The notes under the pieces are model-generated. The model was not told the origin of the DNA, made no database searches, and saw nothing but the letters and a program-made list of their open reading frames with translations. From Parabacteroides hominis (GTDB taxonomy: Bacteria; Bacteroidota; Bacteroidia; Bacteroidales; Tannerellaceae): 64,000 bases of DNA. Positions within the stretch are counted from its first letter, which is position 1, and each line of letters starts with the position of its first letter. The stretch is taken from positions 1-64,000 of the forward strand of contig NZ_JACOOJ010000025.1 of assembly GCF_014287585.1 (NCBI RefSeq), read 5' to 3'. Positions 18,483-27,220 of this stretch are shown piece after piece. The position numbers and the translations under genes were made by a program.

Positions 18483-19571
18483 TTATCCGACGATCCATTT
18501 TCCGCCCGGTATGAGCGAAATAATCTTGGTTGCCACGAAGCAGCAAACGAACGTGCATACTGCAATGGCGGGTATGGCGGCAACGGTTGGCAACGGCAGG
18601 ACGGACTTGAACACCGTAACCCACAAACCGAGCCAGAAGATGTGCATCAGATACATACCGTAGCTGAGTTTCGAGATTTCCATGACGAACCGCGGAGTTT
18701 CCGGAAGTTCAATGCAACTGAACATCAGGAACGTGCCTGCCGTGAGAAGCACACAGTTGATCGTGCAGAAAGCCCACCCTATTTCCAGTACGGGCGTGGG
18801 AAGGATTTCCCCAGGTATGGCCTGGACATAGAACGAGTAGATGGTCAAAGCCGCCCCGACGACCATCGAAGCGGTTCCGACAATGAAACGTTTGGAGCGG
18901 TTCCAGGTCAGATGGACATGTATGTAATGTGCGAGCACGAGATAGCCTAAGTAACCGGAGAAGTACCACAGCATGTGGTATTCGTTCCAGAAGCACTGCC
19001 CCCACACTTCCCCGAACCAACGGTTCAGGTACGGCATGCAGGTCGACAACAGGAACAGCCCGATAAAGAAACGTTCTTCTTTGGCCGTCGCCTTGCTCAA
19101 CCAGGGCGAGACGATAGGGATGAACAGGTAGATGCTGATCAAAGGGTACATGAACCACAGGTGTCCGGCCAGCGTCGGGAAGTTCAGGAATATCCGCGAC
19201 AGGTCTTTGAGCGAGGTTGCTCCGTCGATCTGCCCCCACAACATCGGCAAGGTGCTATAAAGTATCATGAATATGAAAAACGGCGGCAGGATGCGGATGC
19301 AACGCCGGCGGTAGAATTGCCACATGGTTTGCCCTTCCTTCATCGGTGCAAGAAGAAAAGCGGAGACTATTATAAACAATGGCACGGCCATACGCGAGAA
19401 ACCGTCGTACATAGACACCCATAGCCGGTCTGCCTCATTTGCCAGAAAGGCTTGCGGCCCCACCATGTCCGTCGAACCGGGAGCCCCGTAAAAGTTTTCA
19501 CTGGCGTGGACGACCATGACAAGGAAGCATGCGAACACGCGTACATAATCCAAAAAAACTATACGTTTCAT
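18483..19571 (-). CDS. Membrane acyltransferase, acyltransferase-3 family
   Basis: A 362-residue protein with about ten hydrophobic helices. It opens with MKRIVFLDYVRVFACFLVMVVHASENF, the conserved N-terminal helix of acyltransferase-3 (OafA/NolL/YfiQ-type) enzymes including the catalytic-region His22, followed by FSRMAVPLFIIVSAFLLAP, the usual 'R-x-P-L-F' helix. Such enzymes move acetyl or other acyl groups onto sugars of surface polysaccharides. The acceptor is unknown; no polysaccharide cluster surrounds it. Monocistronic, with its own promoter ~105 bases upstream. Confidence 0.85.
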   Translation of the reverse strand: MKRIVFLDYVRVFACFLVMVVHASENFYGAPGSTDMVGPQAFLANEADRLWVSMYDGFSRMAVPLFIIVSAFLLAPMKEGQTMWQFYRRRCIRILPPFFIFMILYSTLPMLWGQIDGATSLKDLSRIFLNFPTLAGHLWFMYPLISIYLFIPIVSPWLSKATAKEERFFIGLFLLSTCMPYLNRWFGEVWGQCFWNEYHMLWYFSGYLGYLVLAHYIHVHLTWNRSKRFIVGTASMVVGAALTIYSFYVQAIPGEILPTPVLEIGWAFCTINCVLLTAGTFLMFSCIELPETPRFVMEISKLSYGMYLMHIFWLGLWVTVFKSVLPLPTVAAIPAIAVCTFVCCFVATKIISLIPGGKWIVG

Positions 19572-19676
19572 TTTTTTGCTTAATTACTATATTAATAAGA
19601 GATTTAATTCTTTAGGCGAAGCATGCATTCATGGCGGAAAAACTTCGTGATTTTCCAGATACTGCTTAATTGGCGG

Positions 19677-19684
19677 CAAAGATA
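19677..19684 (-). promoter_or_regulatory. -7 box upstream of the acyltransferase gene
   Basis: TATCTTTG on the minus strand matches TAnnTTTG. The leader to ATG 19571 would be about 100 bases. The 349-base gap 19572-19920 holds this promoter and the divergent AraC-gene promoter; I see no other gene or structure in it. Confidence 0.5.
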
Positions 19685-19891
19685 GGAAGATTTCGCGTAA
19701 AATCGGCAAAATCCGGATGGGGTCGTATCTGTTCGGGAATTATCTTGCCGCCGAAAAACAGCAGTACAAGTTCAGCTGCACTTCCTGCATGCCGACCCTT
19801 CCGATAAATAGTGGTATCATCGGTATTTAGACATTAAAGATTTAATAACTGATTTATTATCAAAAAGAAATGTCCGGCTTAGAATTAAATG

Positions 19892-19899
19892 TATATTTG
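19892..19899 (+). promoter_or_regulatory. -7 box of the AraC-type regulator gene
   Basis: TATATTTG matches TAnnTTTG exactly and lies 21 bases before ATG 19921. No TTG is present at the usual -33 spacing, as often seen for activator-dependent promoters. Confidence 0.5.
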
Positions 19900-19920
19900 C
19901 AATAACAAGAAAACCGGATT

Positions 19921-20817
19921 ATGAGTGAGATAACGAAGATTGATACCGTCCAGCAATATTGCGATCTTTTCGGTATAGAGGCATTACACCCGCTGATAAG
20001 CATCGTTGATTGCGACAAGATGCAGCCCATACGACATGGTCGCAGGCTTTATAATCTATATGCAGTACTTCTGAAAGATACGGAGTGCGGAACGATGAGT
20101 TACGGAAAAAGCATATACGATTATGAAAAAGGGACTGTTCTCTTTGCAGCTCCGGGGCAGGTGATGGGAGCCGAAGATGATGGGCTACTACATCAGCCGG
20201 CAGGATGGGCATTGGTATTTCATCCTGAACTACTGCGCGGAACGCCATTGGCTAAGATGATGAAAGGCTATTCCTATTTTTCATACAATGCCAACGAAGC
20301 ACTGCACCTCTCGGAACAAGAACGGCGGACGGTTATCGAATGTGTAGAAAAGATTCAAACGGAATTACAACACCCTATTGATAAACATAGCAAGTCGTTG
20401 ATCGTGGACAACCTTAAATTACTGCTCGACTATTGTGTCCGTTTTTACGACCGGCAGTTCATTACCCGCGAAAATGCCAATCACGATATTTTGAGCCGGT
20501 TCGAGAATTTATTGGACGAATATTTCAATTCAGACAAACTTGCACAAGACGGAATCCCGTCAGTACAATACTGTGCGGACAAACTCTGTTTATCCGCTAA
20601 TTATTTAGGTGATTTACTTAAAAGAGAAACAGGTTTGTCCGCCCTGAAACATATCCAGCAGAAAATGTTGGATGTTGCCAAAGAGCGTGTTTTCAATACC
20701 CAAAAATCCATCAGTGAAATATCCTACGAATTAGGATTCCCTTATCCACAACATTTCAGTCGTTGGTTTAAGAAAATGGCAGGATGTACACCTAACGAAT
20801 ATAGGACAGCAAATTAG
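19921..20817 (+). CDS. AraC-family transcriptional regulator
   Basis: A 298-residue regulator. The N-terminal ~170 residues look like a cupin-type ligand-sensing region (GTVLFAAPGQVMGAEDD, WALVFHPELLRGTPLAKMM). Residues about 200-298 form the double helix-turn-helix of the AraC family (VQYCADKLCLSANYLGDLLKRETG and SISEISYELGFPYPQHFSRWFKKMAGCTPNEYR). The effector is unknown. It converges with, and overlaps by two bases at its stop, the remnant of a drug/metabolite transporter gene, which may once have been its target. Confidence 0.92.
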   Translation: MSEITKIDTVQQYCDLFGIEALHPLISIVDCDKMQPIRHGRRLYNLYAVLLKDTECGTMSYGKSIYDYEKGTVLFAAPGQVMGAEDDGLLHQPAGWALVFHPELLRGTPLAKMMKGYSYFSYNANEALHLSEQERRTVIECVEKIQTELQHPIDKHSKSLIVDNLKLLLDYCVRFYDRQFITRENANHDILSRFENLLDEYFNSDKLAQDGIPSVQYCADKLCLSANYLGDLLKRETGLSALKHIQQKMLDVAKERVFNTQKSISEISYELGFPYPQHFSRWFKKMAGCTPNEYRTAN

Positions 20818-21030
20818 TCCGGTTTTGTATTCCGTGAATGACTGACAAAAAGCACTCCGGATATGACGAGTAAAGCGGCAAGCGGTTCATCCCAACTGAA
20901 AATATCTTGTCCTATCAGTATGGCAACGACAGATGCTATGATAGGCTGTAAATTGATGTAGATGCAGGCAGCAGTAGGTTGTATTCGTTTGAGAGCAACA
21001 ATTAATGCAATAACGAAAAGACAGGCATCG
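20814..21030 (-). pseudogene. C-terminal remnant of an EamA/DMT-family transporter
   Basis: The minus strand from about 21030 reads in frame to a TAA at 20814: LFVIALIVALKRIQPTAAC, then IYINLQPIIASVVAILIG, then PLAALLVISGVLFVSHSR. This is the last two-to-three helices of an EamA (DMT) permease, including the NLQPI..ASV motif of the penultimate helix. The 5' two-thirds are missing and the frame runs into repeat family Q copy II at about 21016-21030. The remnant is too short to be a transporter. Confidence 0.75.
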
Positions 21031-21398
21031 GTTGTCGAATAGATGCCTACCTTTTTCCTGCTACCCTATAGGCTTTTCCCGGACAGGCTAAAGGCTGTAT
21101 TTTTTAGCCTATAACCTATAGTTTATGGGACAGGAACCAATCAGATCCCTTATATGACAAAACAGAAAAACAGGGTTCACGGCTGGTAAAAGGCTAATGA
21201 CCAGCAATTTGTTGTGAAGGCTGTGAAACCGGTTTACGATCAGCCAATCCTATCGATCGATCCCGCCTTTTTTAATCTTGCATTCACAGGTTTCACGGTA
21301 ACATGCTGATCTATAGAGCTTACCGAATAGTGTGAACCCTAATTAAATAAAACAACCAGGGGGGATTTAGAGGATAATCTAAGAATATTTGAACCTGT
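21016..21398 (+). repeat. Repeat family Q, copy II (partial)
   Basis: Matches the inner part of copies I and III: gacaggcatcggttg, the tagcctataacctata stretch, aacagggttcacgg, the gatcgatcgatcc palindrome region, gtgtgaaccctaatt and a ggataatct end. It lacks the ~215-bp 5' segment present in the others. It is followed by a short piece (agaatatttgaacctgtaaa, 21382-21401) also found at the left end of element P copy E. It abuts the truncated EamA gene. Confidence 0.75.
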
Positions 21399-21416
21399 AA
21401 ATGCTGATTCATCCCA

Positions 21417-23852
21417 TCAAAAACTGAACTTTGCTCCCGCATAGTAGGTGCGGGGAGTTCCCGGACCGTAAATGTAGCCGGAGTCGCGGGTTGCTCCTTT
21501 GTCGAAATCGTTCTGATAGGAATCGAACAGGTTCTGGATACCCAGGTTAAGTTGCAAGGTCATGGCTGCCGTCAACTTGAAATCATAGCTCAATTTGGCT
21601 CCCAACTCAAAGAAATCCGGACTCTTCACCAGAACATCGGCCGTCCCGTTCACCTCGGACATCAGATGAGGCACAGACATCCGCCCGGTGTAATTACCGT
21701 TAAACGCTATTGTAAACGTTTTTACCGGCGTATAGGATGCCGTGAAATAACCGTACAGGTTCGGGGTACGCAAAATCTTATCGCTATGCCGCTCCGCATC
21801 CGTCAGATGCTCCTTATCCGCACTCCATTCCTCCGGTTCGTCATACAGACTGCGTTGTACCGTTATACCTGCCTGTATCTGTACTTTATTCCGCCAGGCA
21901 ATCTTTCCCTCCAGTGTAGAACCGTACACTTTAGCCCCCGACCCGTTGCTGCGAGTCTGCACCAACGAACCGTTTTCCGATTCGACAGGGGCCGACAAGA
22001 CAAACGGATCACTCAGTTTCGTATAGAATCCTTCCAGCAACATATTCACCTGGAAGTCTCCAAAGTAATGATACCAGTCGACGGAACCGTTCACGCTCCG
22101 CGAACGCTCTTCCTTCAGGTTCGGGGCCCGCACGATCGAGACGCGCGCGCCTCCGACATTACTGATATGCAAATCTTCGTCAAAGGCTTGCGGAGCACGG
22201 AAACCTTCGGCATAGCTCAACCGGAGGTTGATGTCGGCTGTCGGGTTATAGCGCACATTGGCACGCGGGCTGAAAATCGCTTTGTCCATGATGCTGTTCT
22301 TATCGACACGCCCACCGATCAGGAAACTCCATTTATCATTTTTCCACTCGTTCTGCGCATAAGCGCTCCACACGTTTATGACCTGGTGCAAAGATGCCGG
22401 CGTATATTTTTCGATCAGTTCCTGCAAATGCTGTCCGGTAGCCGTTGGATCTTCCGCCAGGGCCGCATCCCGGTATTTCTGCATGTCGGTGGCACGATCG
22501 TCCAGGTCGTCGTGGCTGAACTCGATACCCCCGGTGAGATCGGCAGGCATAAAGAGGCATTTGTCAAAACTGTAGATATACTGCGCTCCCATCACTCCTG
22601 TGAAATCCGTCGTCCGGCCGTATGCGCTGTAATAGCTGTCGCGGTGGATATGCTGTCCGGATGCGTAGAGGCTGAGGTTATGTTTCTGGTTCGGAGTGAA
22701 AACGTTAAACTTCAGGCTTCCCGTATTGATCGAATGTTGCAACTGTTCGACAAGCCCGGCTTCACCCGTCCCGTTGAGCTCGGGGTCTTCGGCGATATGC
22801 GGGGGCAGCTTCATCCCGCTGCCGCCCCGGCGAAATTCTTCCATATGGTGGTATTCGATATTCAGCTTGGAGTAGGCGCTGGTCTTGTAGAAGCCGTTGA
22901 AACCGATCGTCTGGTTTTTCAGCTTGGGGAGCTCGGAAAAGCCGTCTCCATTCGAATCCCAGGACGAACGATAGCGGTTTTGCCCGTAGATATAGGCCCC
23001 CATCTTGTTGTCGGAAGATACCCACGAGAGGTTGAGAGTCGTATTGTTATCATACGCTCCCGATCCGTCCAGGTTGGAGATCGTGTGCCCGAAGGAACCG
23101 GAATTACGGATAGGCTCCTTCGTTATGATATTGATTGTTCCGGCGATAGCCGACGAACCGAACAAGGCAGAACCTCCGCCCCGTATCACTTCGACCCGCT
23201 CGATCATGTTGGCCGGGATTTGTTCCAGTCCGTACACGCCAGCCAATGCGGAGAAGATAGGACGGGAATCGATCAATATCTGCGTATATTTCCCCTCCAT
23301 GCCGTTGATACGTACTTGCGAGTAGCCGCAGTTCTGGCAATCGTTTTCGACCCGGACGCCCGGCTGGAAGACCAGCCCCTGAGCGAGCGTCGTAGAGTTG
23401 GTCTTTTCGAACATGGTCGGGCTGAGCACCTTCACCAAGGTGGGCGCCAAGCGGCGTTTCGTCTCGTTGCGGTTGGCAGAGACAACCACTCCTTCGAGCG
23501 AGATCAAATCTTCTTCGAGTTCGAAATTCAACTCCTGCGTTTTCCCTTTTCTGGTCGTTACCTTTTTCGTAACCGTCTTGAAGCCGACAAAAGAGACTTC
23601 GATCGCAAACTCGCCTTCGGGGAGATTTTTCAACATATAGTGGCCGGAATCATCGGTCGCCGTGCCGATCGTCGTTCCTTTCAGGACGATCGTAATTCCC
23701 GGCATATGTTCACCGGTCGCTTTATCCACGACATGCCCGAAAATATTGGCATCCGTAGGGTTCATCACTTCTTTTTCGTTTTTATAGGTATTTGCCATCA
23801 TTGCCGAAACGGCATAGCAAAGGCATAGGAAAAGTATATAAATTTTGTTCAT
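21417..23852 (-). CDS. TonB-dependent receptor with CarboxypepD-like N-terminal domain
   Basis: An 811-residue outer-membrane receptor. Signal peptide (to about residue 20), a carboxypeptidase-regulatory-like domain (about 35-115, GHVVDKATGEHMPGITIVLKG), plug (about 120-250, with QVRINGMEGKYTQILIDSRP and RVEVIRGGGSALFGSSAIAG) and barrel ending TYYAGAKFSF. The plug contains NDCQNCGYSQ, a CxxC pair that could bind metal. No SusD partner follows. The 117-residue His-rich membrane protein lies directly upstream. A metal or metal-chelate substrate is my inference from these. Start ATG 23852 gives a normal signal; the upstream 17 codons do not. Confidence 0.85.
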   Translation of the reverse strand: MNKIYILFLCLCYAVSAMMANTYKNEKEVMNPTDANIFGHVVDKATGEHMPGITIVLKGTTIGTATDDSGHYMLKNLPEGEFAIEVSFVGFKTVTKKVTTRKGKTQELNFELEEDLISLEGVVVSANRNETKRRLAPTLVKVLSPTMFEKTNSTTLAQGLVFQPGVRVENDCQNCGYSQVRINGMEGKYTQILIDSRPIFSALAGVYGLEQIPANMIERVEVIRGGGSALFGSSAIAGTINIITKEPIRNSGSFGHTISNLDGSGAYDNNTTLNLSWVSSDNKMGAYIYGQNRYRSSWDSNGDGFSELPKLKNQTIGFNGFYKTSAYSKLNIEYHHMEEFRRGGSGMKLPPHIAEDPELNGTGEAGLVEQLQHSINTGSLKFNVFTPNQKHNLSLYASGQHIHRDSYYSAYGRTTDFTGVMGAQYIYSFDKCLFMPADLTGGIEFSHDDLDDRATDMQKYRDAALAEDPTATGQHLQELIEKYTPASLHQVINVWSAYAQNEWKNDKWSFLIGGRVDKNSIMDKAIFSPRANVRYNPTADINLRLSYAEGFRAPQAFDEDLHISNVGGARVSIVRAPNLKEERSRSVNGSVDWYHYFGDFQVNMLLEGFYTKLSDPFVLSAPVESENGSLVQTRSNGSGAKVYGSTLEGKIAWRNKVQIQAGITVQRSLYDEPEEWSADKEHLTDAERHSDKILRTPNLYGYFTASYTPVKTFTIAFNGNYTGRMSVPHLMSEVNGTADVLVKSPDFFELGAKLSYDFKLTAAMTLQLNLGIQNLFDSYQNDFDKGATRDSGYIYGPGTPRTYYAGAKFSF

Positions 23853-23910
23853 TGAGATGTCTTTTAATAAATTAATAGTATAGGCAGTTTCGCATACCGC
23901 CATTCATTAT

Positions 23911-24264
23911 TTAAAAGACAAACGGCGGCGCACGAAGCGAAACCTTCCCCAGGACGGGACGAAGGTGATCCGGGTAGACCGGACGGTTGGATAAGACACA
24001 AAACGTTGCTATAAATGCAGCAATCAGCACTTGTGCAAAAGCGGAACCGCTGATTTGAATAGTCGAAAGTTGGTGCAACAACTGGAACTCGGCATAGTTA
24101 TGCTCTTCTTTGGGAGTCCCGTCGTCATTTTTCTGATAGGGATGGGAATGGACGATCGTCACCCCGTTCACAATATGAACATGGGTAAAGGCTATCAGGC
24201 ATCCCAGGTACGATATGAAAAGTAGCGGGAGCGCAATCCTTAAATATGTCCTTAATCTATCCAT
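23911..24264 (-). CDS. Small His-rich membrane protein paired with TonB receptor
   Basis: A 117-residue protein with two predicted membrane segments (about residues 10-27 and 72-92). Between them is a loop carrying FTHVHIVNGVTIVHSHPY: four histidines in two HxH pairs, then charged residues and further histidines. It ends LRPVLGKVSLRAPPFVF. I know similar short proteins upstream of TonB receptors in Bacteroidota but no assigned function. The HxH pattern suggests metal binding. The downstream receptor starts 58 bases after its stop, so the two are likely co-transcribed. Confidence 0.6.
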   Translation of the reverse strand: MDRLRTYLRIALPLLFISYLGCLIAFTHVHIVNGVTIVHSHPYQKNDDGTPKEEHNYAEFQLLHQLSTIQISGSAFAQVLIAAFIATFCVLSNRPVYPDHLRPVLGKVSLRAPPFVF

Positions 24265-24474
24265 TTATCGCCAACTATACGATATAACAACTATTCAGGT
24301 GACAAAGTTCGTAAATCCGGTAATATTACCCAATCCCTATTTACAGGTAAAACGCGCCTATCTGCTACCTACATATAGTCATTTTCAAGACCACCCGGAC
24401 CACCGGAACCTCCCTCCGGTCCGGGCGGCAACAACAGCAGCAATCGTGAAAATGAATTTGTTTTTTAATCCGCT

Positions 24475-24506
24475 TTTTGTACGAACAGACTTTTTTCGTA
24501 CATTTG
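24475..24506 (+). promoter_or_regulatory. Promoter of the second cobalamin-riboswitch locus
   Basis: TACATTTG at 24499-24506 matches the -7 consensus; TTG at 24477-24479 lies 19 bases upstream as the -33 box. The riboswitch begins a few bases downstream. Between this and the divergent gene at 24264 lies a GC-rich hairpin (about 24392-24430) with no clear role. Confidence 0.7.
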
Positions 24507-24511
24507 CCGCA

Positions 24512-24690
24512 GTTTTGGTTTCGCGCGTCCCAATCGCTACGGGAGCGCGATGAAAAGGGAATCAGGTGCGAATCCTGAACAGACCCGCTGCTGTAAGTTC
24601 CTCTCCAAATCTTTGAATACGCTGCAAGCCACTGTCCGTCACCGGATGGGAAGGCATTCAAAGACGGAACAAGTCAGAAGACCTGCCAAG
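24512..24690 (+). ncRNA. Cobalamin riboswitch upstream of a TonB receptor
   Basis: Conserved blocks in order: gggaatcaggtgcgaatcc, acccgctgctgtaag, gccactg at about 24629, gatgggaaggc at 24646-24656, and agtcagaagacctgcc ending at 24687. These are the signature boxes of the cobalamin riboswitch. A compact peripheral arm separates gccactg from gggaaggc, unlike the long one at 6115-6178. The regulated gene starts at 24834, leaving ~145 bases for an expression platform. Confidence 0.93.
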
Positions 24691-24833
24691 AACAAACATA
24701 GTTTTAATGCTTTCGGGAAATAAAGCAGCAAAACATCGAGTCAGGTCATTCTTTATCCCCCTACATAAAGAAATCATTTCTCCTTGTCTGCATTCCCTTA
24801 AGCAAGTCATGAATCACTATATCAAGGATTAAA

Positions 24834-27194
24834 ATGAAAGTCTTTGTACATGTATTTCTTTTGCTTGTCTGCCTGTCGCAGCTGAGCCTGACGGCACAAA
24901 ACAAAATTACGCTCTCCGGGAAAGTCACCGACCGGCAAGGTACGCCTCTGCCGCTGATAACGATCGCCGTCGAAAACACGGCCTCCGGCACTTATACGGA
25001 TGACAACGGGCATTACTCCCTGCAAGTATCTCCCGGCAAACACACGTTCGTCGTCTCCTCCTTAGGATACCAAACGATCAAAACCTCACTCGACCTCCAC
25101 CACAGCAAAACGCTCGATTTCAAACTGGAAGAAAGCACCGTAAACCTGAACTCAGTGGAAGTGTACGGGAAAACACAATCGCAACAGGCAAGAGAAAGCG
25201 CACTTTCGGTTAATGCTCTTGACGTTAAGCCTGTCATCAATTCGCTTAATAACCTGAATGAATTAGTGAATCGCACAAGCGGCGTCAAAGTACGCGAAGA
25301 GGGGGGCGTAGGTTCCGATTTCGACCTCTCGATCAACGGGCTGTCAGGAAATTCCGTCCGCTATTTCATCGACGGTGTTCCCTTGGATAGCAAAGGAAGC
25401 AATGTGACGCTCGCCAATCTGCCCGTCAACCTGATCGACCGGGTGGAAATCTATAAAGGCGTAGTACCAGCCTCATTGGGAACGGACGCATTAGGCGGAG
25501 CAGTCAACATTATCACCCAGGCGGAAAAGAAAAACTTCATGGACGCTTCTTACAGCATCGGTTCCTTCCACACACATCGTGCCGACCTGAACGCACAGTT
25601 TGTGGAGCGGCATACAGGATTGGTCGTGCGTCCTACCGTCGGTATCAACTATTCGAAAAACGACTACCGGATGAAAGACGTGCAGATGCGCAATGAGACA
25701 GGTGACCAATTCATCTACGGCAACCCCAAACGTTTCCATGACGGCTATTTTTCGCTATTGGCACAGATAGAAGCCGGAATCACAGGCAAGTTTTGGGCTG
25801 ACGAATTTTTTGTCTCCGCTTCCTACTCCAAAACGGACAAGGAGTTGCAGACCGGCTCCGTACAGACCAAAGTCTATGGTATGGCTGAACGTAATTCGGA
25901 TGCATGGAACATATCGGCACGTTATAACAAATATAATTTCATGACCGAAGGCATGACGTTGAAGGCGACTTTGTCGCACACATGGGACCATTCCATTACT
26001 ATCGATACGGCCTATCGAAAATATTATTGGGATGGAGGCTACATCGTGAGCCAGCGCAATGAAATCAGAGGCAATGAACCCTCCATACGCCATTACAAAC
26101 GCCCTCTGACTATCGCGCGTGTCAATTTGGATTACCGGCTGAACAGACATCACGGCCTCAACCTGAACTATCATATGAGCCGGACCGGAAATGACCGCTA
26201 TGATGACTTGGACCAGAGTTTCGAACCCTCGAACGATGCCGTGGCCAAACATATTATCGGACTGACCTACAGCCAGTCGTTTTTTGACGGGAAGATGCAG
26301 AATGTATTCTTTGCTAAAGATTATGTGAACCATCCGAATATCCGGCAGACCGACCAGTCCACCGTGACGGGATCGGACAAAGTACAGGGTTCCACCACCA
26401 AAAATTATTTTGGATATGGAACCGGACTGCGCTATATGTTCTTCGACCCGTTGGCAGTAAAGGTTTCTTATGAACACAGCGTACGCCTGCCCATCCCCCG
26501 CGAACTGTTAGGCAACGGGACTACCATCTATGCGAATGTAGCGCTGGAACCGGAAAAGAGCAACAACGTCAATCTCGCCTTGTTCGGCACATGGCATCCT
26601 GCCGGCAGACATACTATCTATTACGAGGCAAACGGGTTCCTGCGTTATGTAGACAATTATATACAGACTTCCGTCATTGAAAAAGAGGGCATGATGCAGT
26701 TTGTCAACGATCCCGCCGTCCATATCAAAGGAGTGGAAGGGGAAGTTCGTTATGATTGGGACGGCCGGTTGCAACTCATGGCCAACGTCAGCTACCAGGA
26801 TGCCCGTGACCAGCAAAAATACAAAGAAGACGGCAAACCGTCCGCTACATACGACAACCACGTCCCCAACCGTCCCTGGCTGTTCGGCAGTGCGGAGGCG
26901 AGCTATACGTTCCGCAACCTCCTGCAACGGGACAACAAGCTACGTTTAGGCTGTACGTTCCAATGGGTACATTGGTATTTCCTGACATGGGAAGCCTATG
27001 GCAACCGCGACACCAAAGCCCGTATCCCCTCGCAGCATATCTGCAATGCCAATGTCACATATTCATGGAAGCATGACCGCTATAATATCGCATTGGAATG
27101 CTCGAATTTCCTCGATGAAACAGCTTATGACAACTATAAGCTGCAAAAACCCGGACGCGCTTTCTTTGCAAAGTTCAGAGTATTTATCAATTAA
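24834..27194 (+). CDS. TonB-dependent receptor under cobalamin riboswitch control
   Basis: A 786-residue receptor: signal peptide ending LSLTAQ, carboxypeptidase-regulatory-like domain (about 25-110, SGKVTDRQGTPLPLITIAVENTASG), plug (about 115-235, NSLNNLNELVNRTSGVKVREEGG, DRVEIYKGVVPASLG) and a barrel ending GRAFFAKFRVFIN. It is longer than the BtuB-like receptor at 4009 because of the extra N-terminal domain. The riboswitch strongly suggests a corrinoid or a corrinoid-pathway ligand. The 27221 lipoprotein follows after 26 bases and is probably its surface partner. Confidence 0.85.
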   Translation: MKVFVHVFLLLVCLSQLSLTAQNKITLSGKVTDRQGTPLPLITIAVENTASGTYTDDNGHYSLQVSPGKHTFVVSSLGYQTIKTSLDLHHSKTLDFKLEESTVNLNSVEVYGKTQSQQARESALSVNALDVKPVINSLNNLNELVNRTSGVKVREEGGVGSDFDLSINGLSGNSVRYFIDGVPLDSKGSNVTLANLPVNLIDRVEIYKGVVPASLGTDALGGAVNIITQAEKKNFMDASYSIGSFHTHRADLNAQFVERHTGLVVRPTVGINYSKNDYRMKDVQMRNETGDQFIYGNPKRFHDGYFSLLAQIEAGITGKFWADEFFVSASYSKTDKELQTGSVQTKVYGMAERNSDAWNISARYNKYNFMTEGMTLKATLSHTWDHSITIDTAYRKYYWDGGYIVSQRNEIRGNEPSIRHYKRPLTIARVNLDYRLNRHHGLNLNYHMSRTGNDRYDDLDQSFEPSNDAVAKHIIGLTYSQSFFDGKMQNVFFAKDYVNHPNIRQTDQSTVTGSDKVQGSTTKNYFGYGTGLRYMFFDPLAVKVSYEHSVRLPIPRELLGNGTTIYANVALEPEKSNNVNLALFGTWHPAGRHTIYYEANGFLRYVDNYIQTSVIEKEGMMQFVNDPAVHIKGVEGEVRYDWDGRLQLMANVSYQDARDQQKYKEDGKPSATYDNHVPNRPWLFGSAEASYTFRNLLQRDNKLRLGCTFQWVHWYFLTWEAYGNRDTKARIPSQHICNANVTYSWKHDRYNIALECSNFLDETAYDNYKLQKPGRAFFAKFRVFIN

Positions 27195-27220
27195 CATTCA
27201 TATTTAAAAACAAGAGAAAA

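Noticed and set aside
23970..23990. 15-base match (gtagaccggacggtt) to the GC-rich segment near 704-718
   Set aside because: Inside the 117-residue coding gene; one short match is not enough to call a shared repeat.
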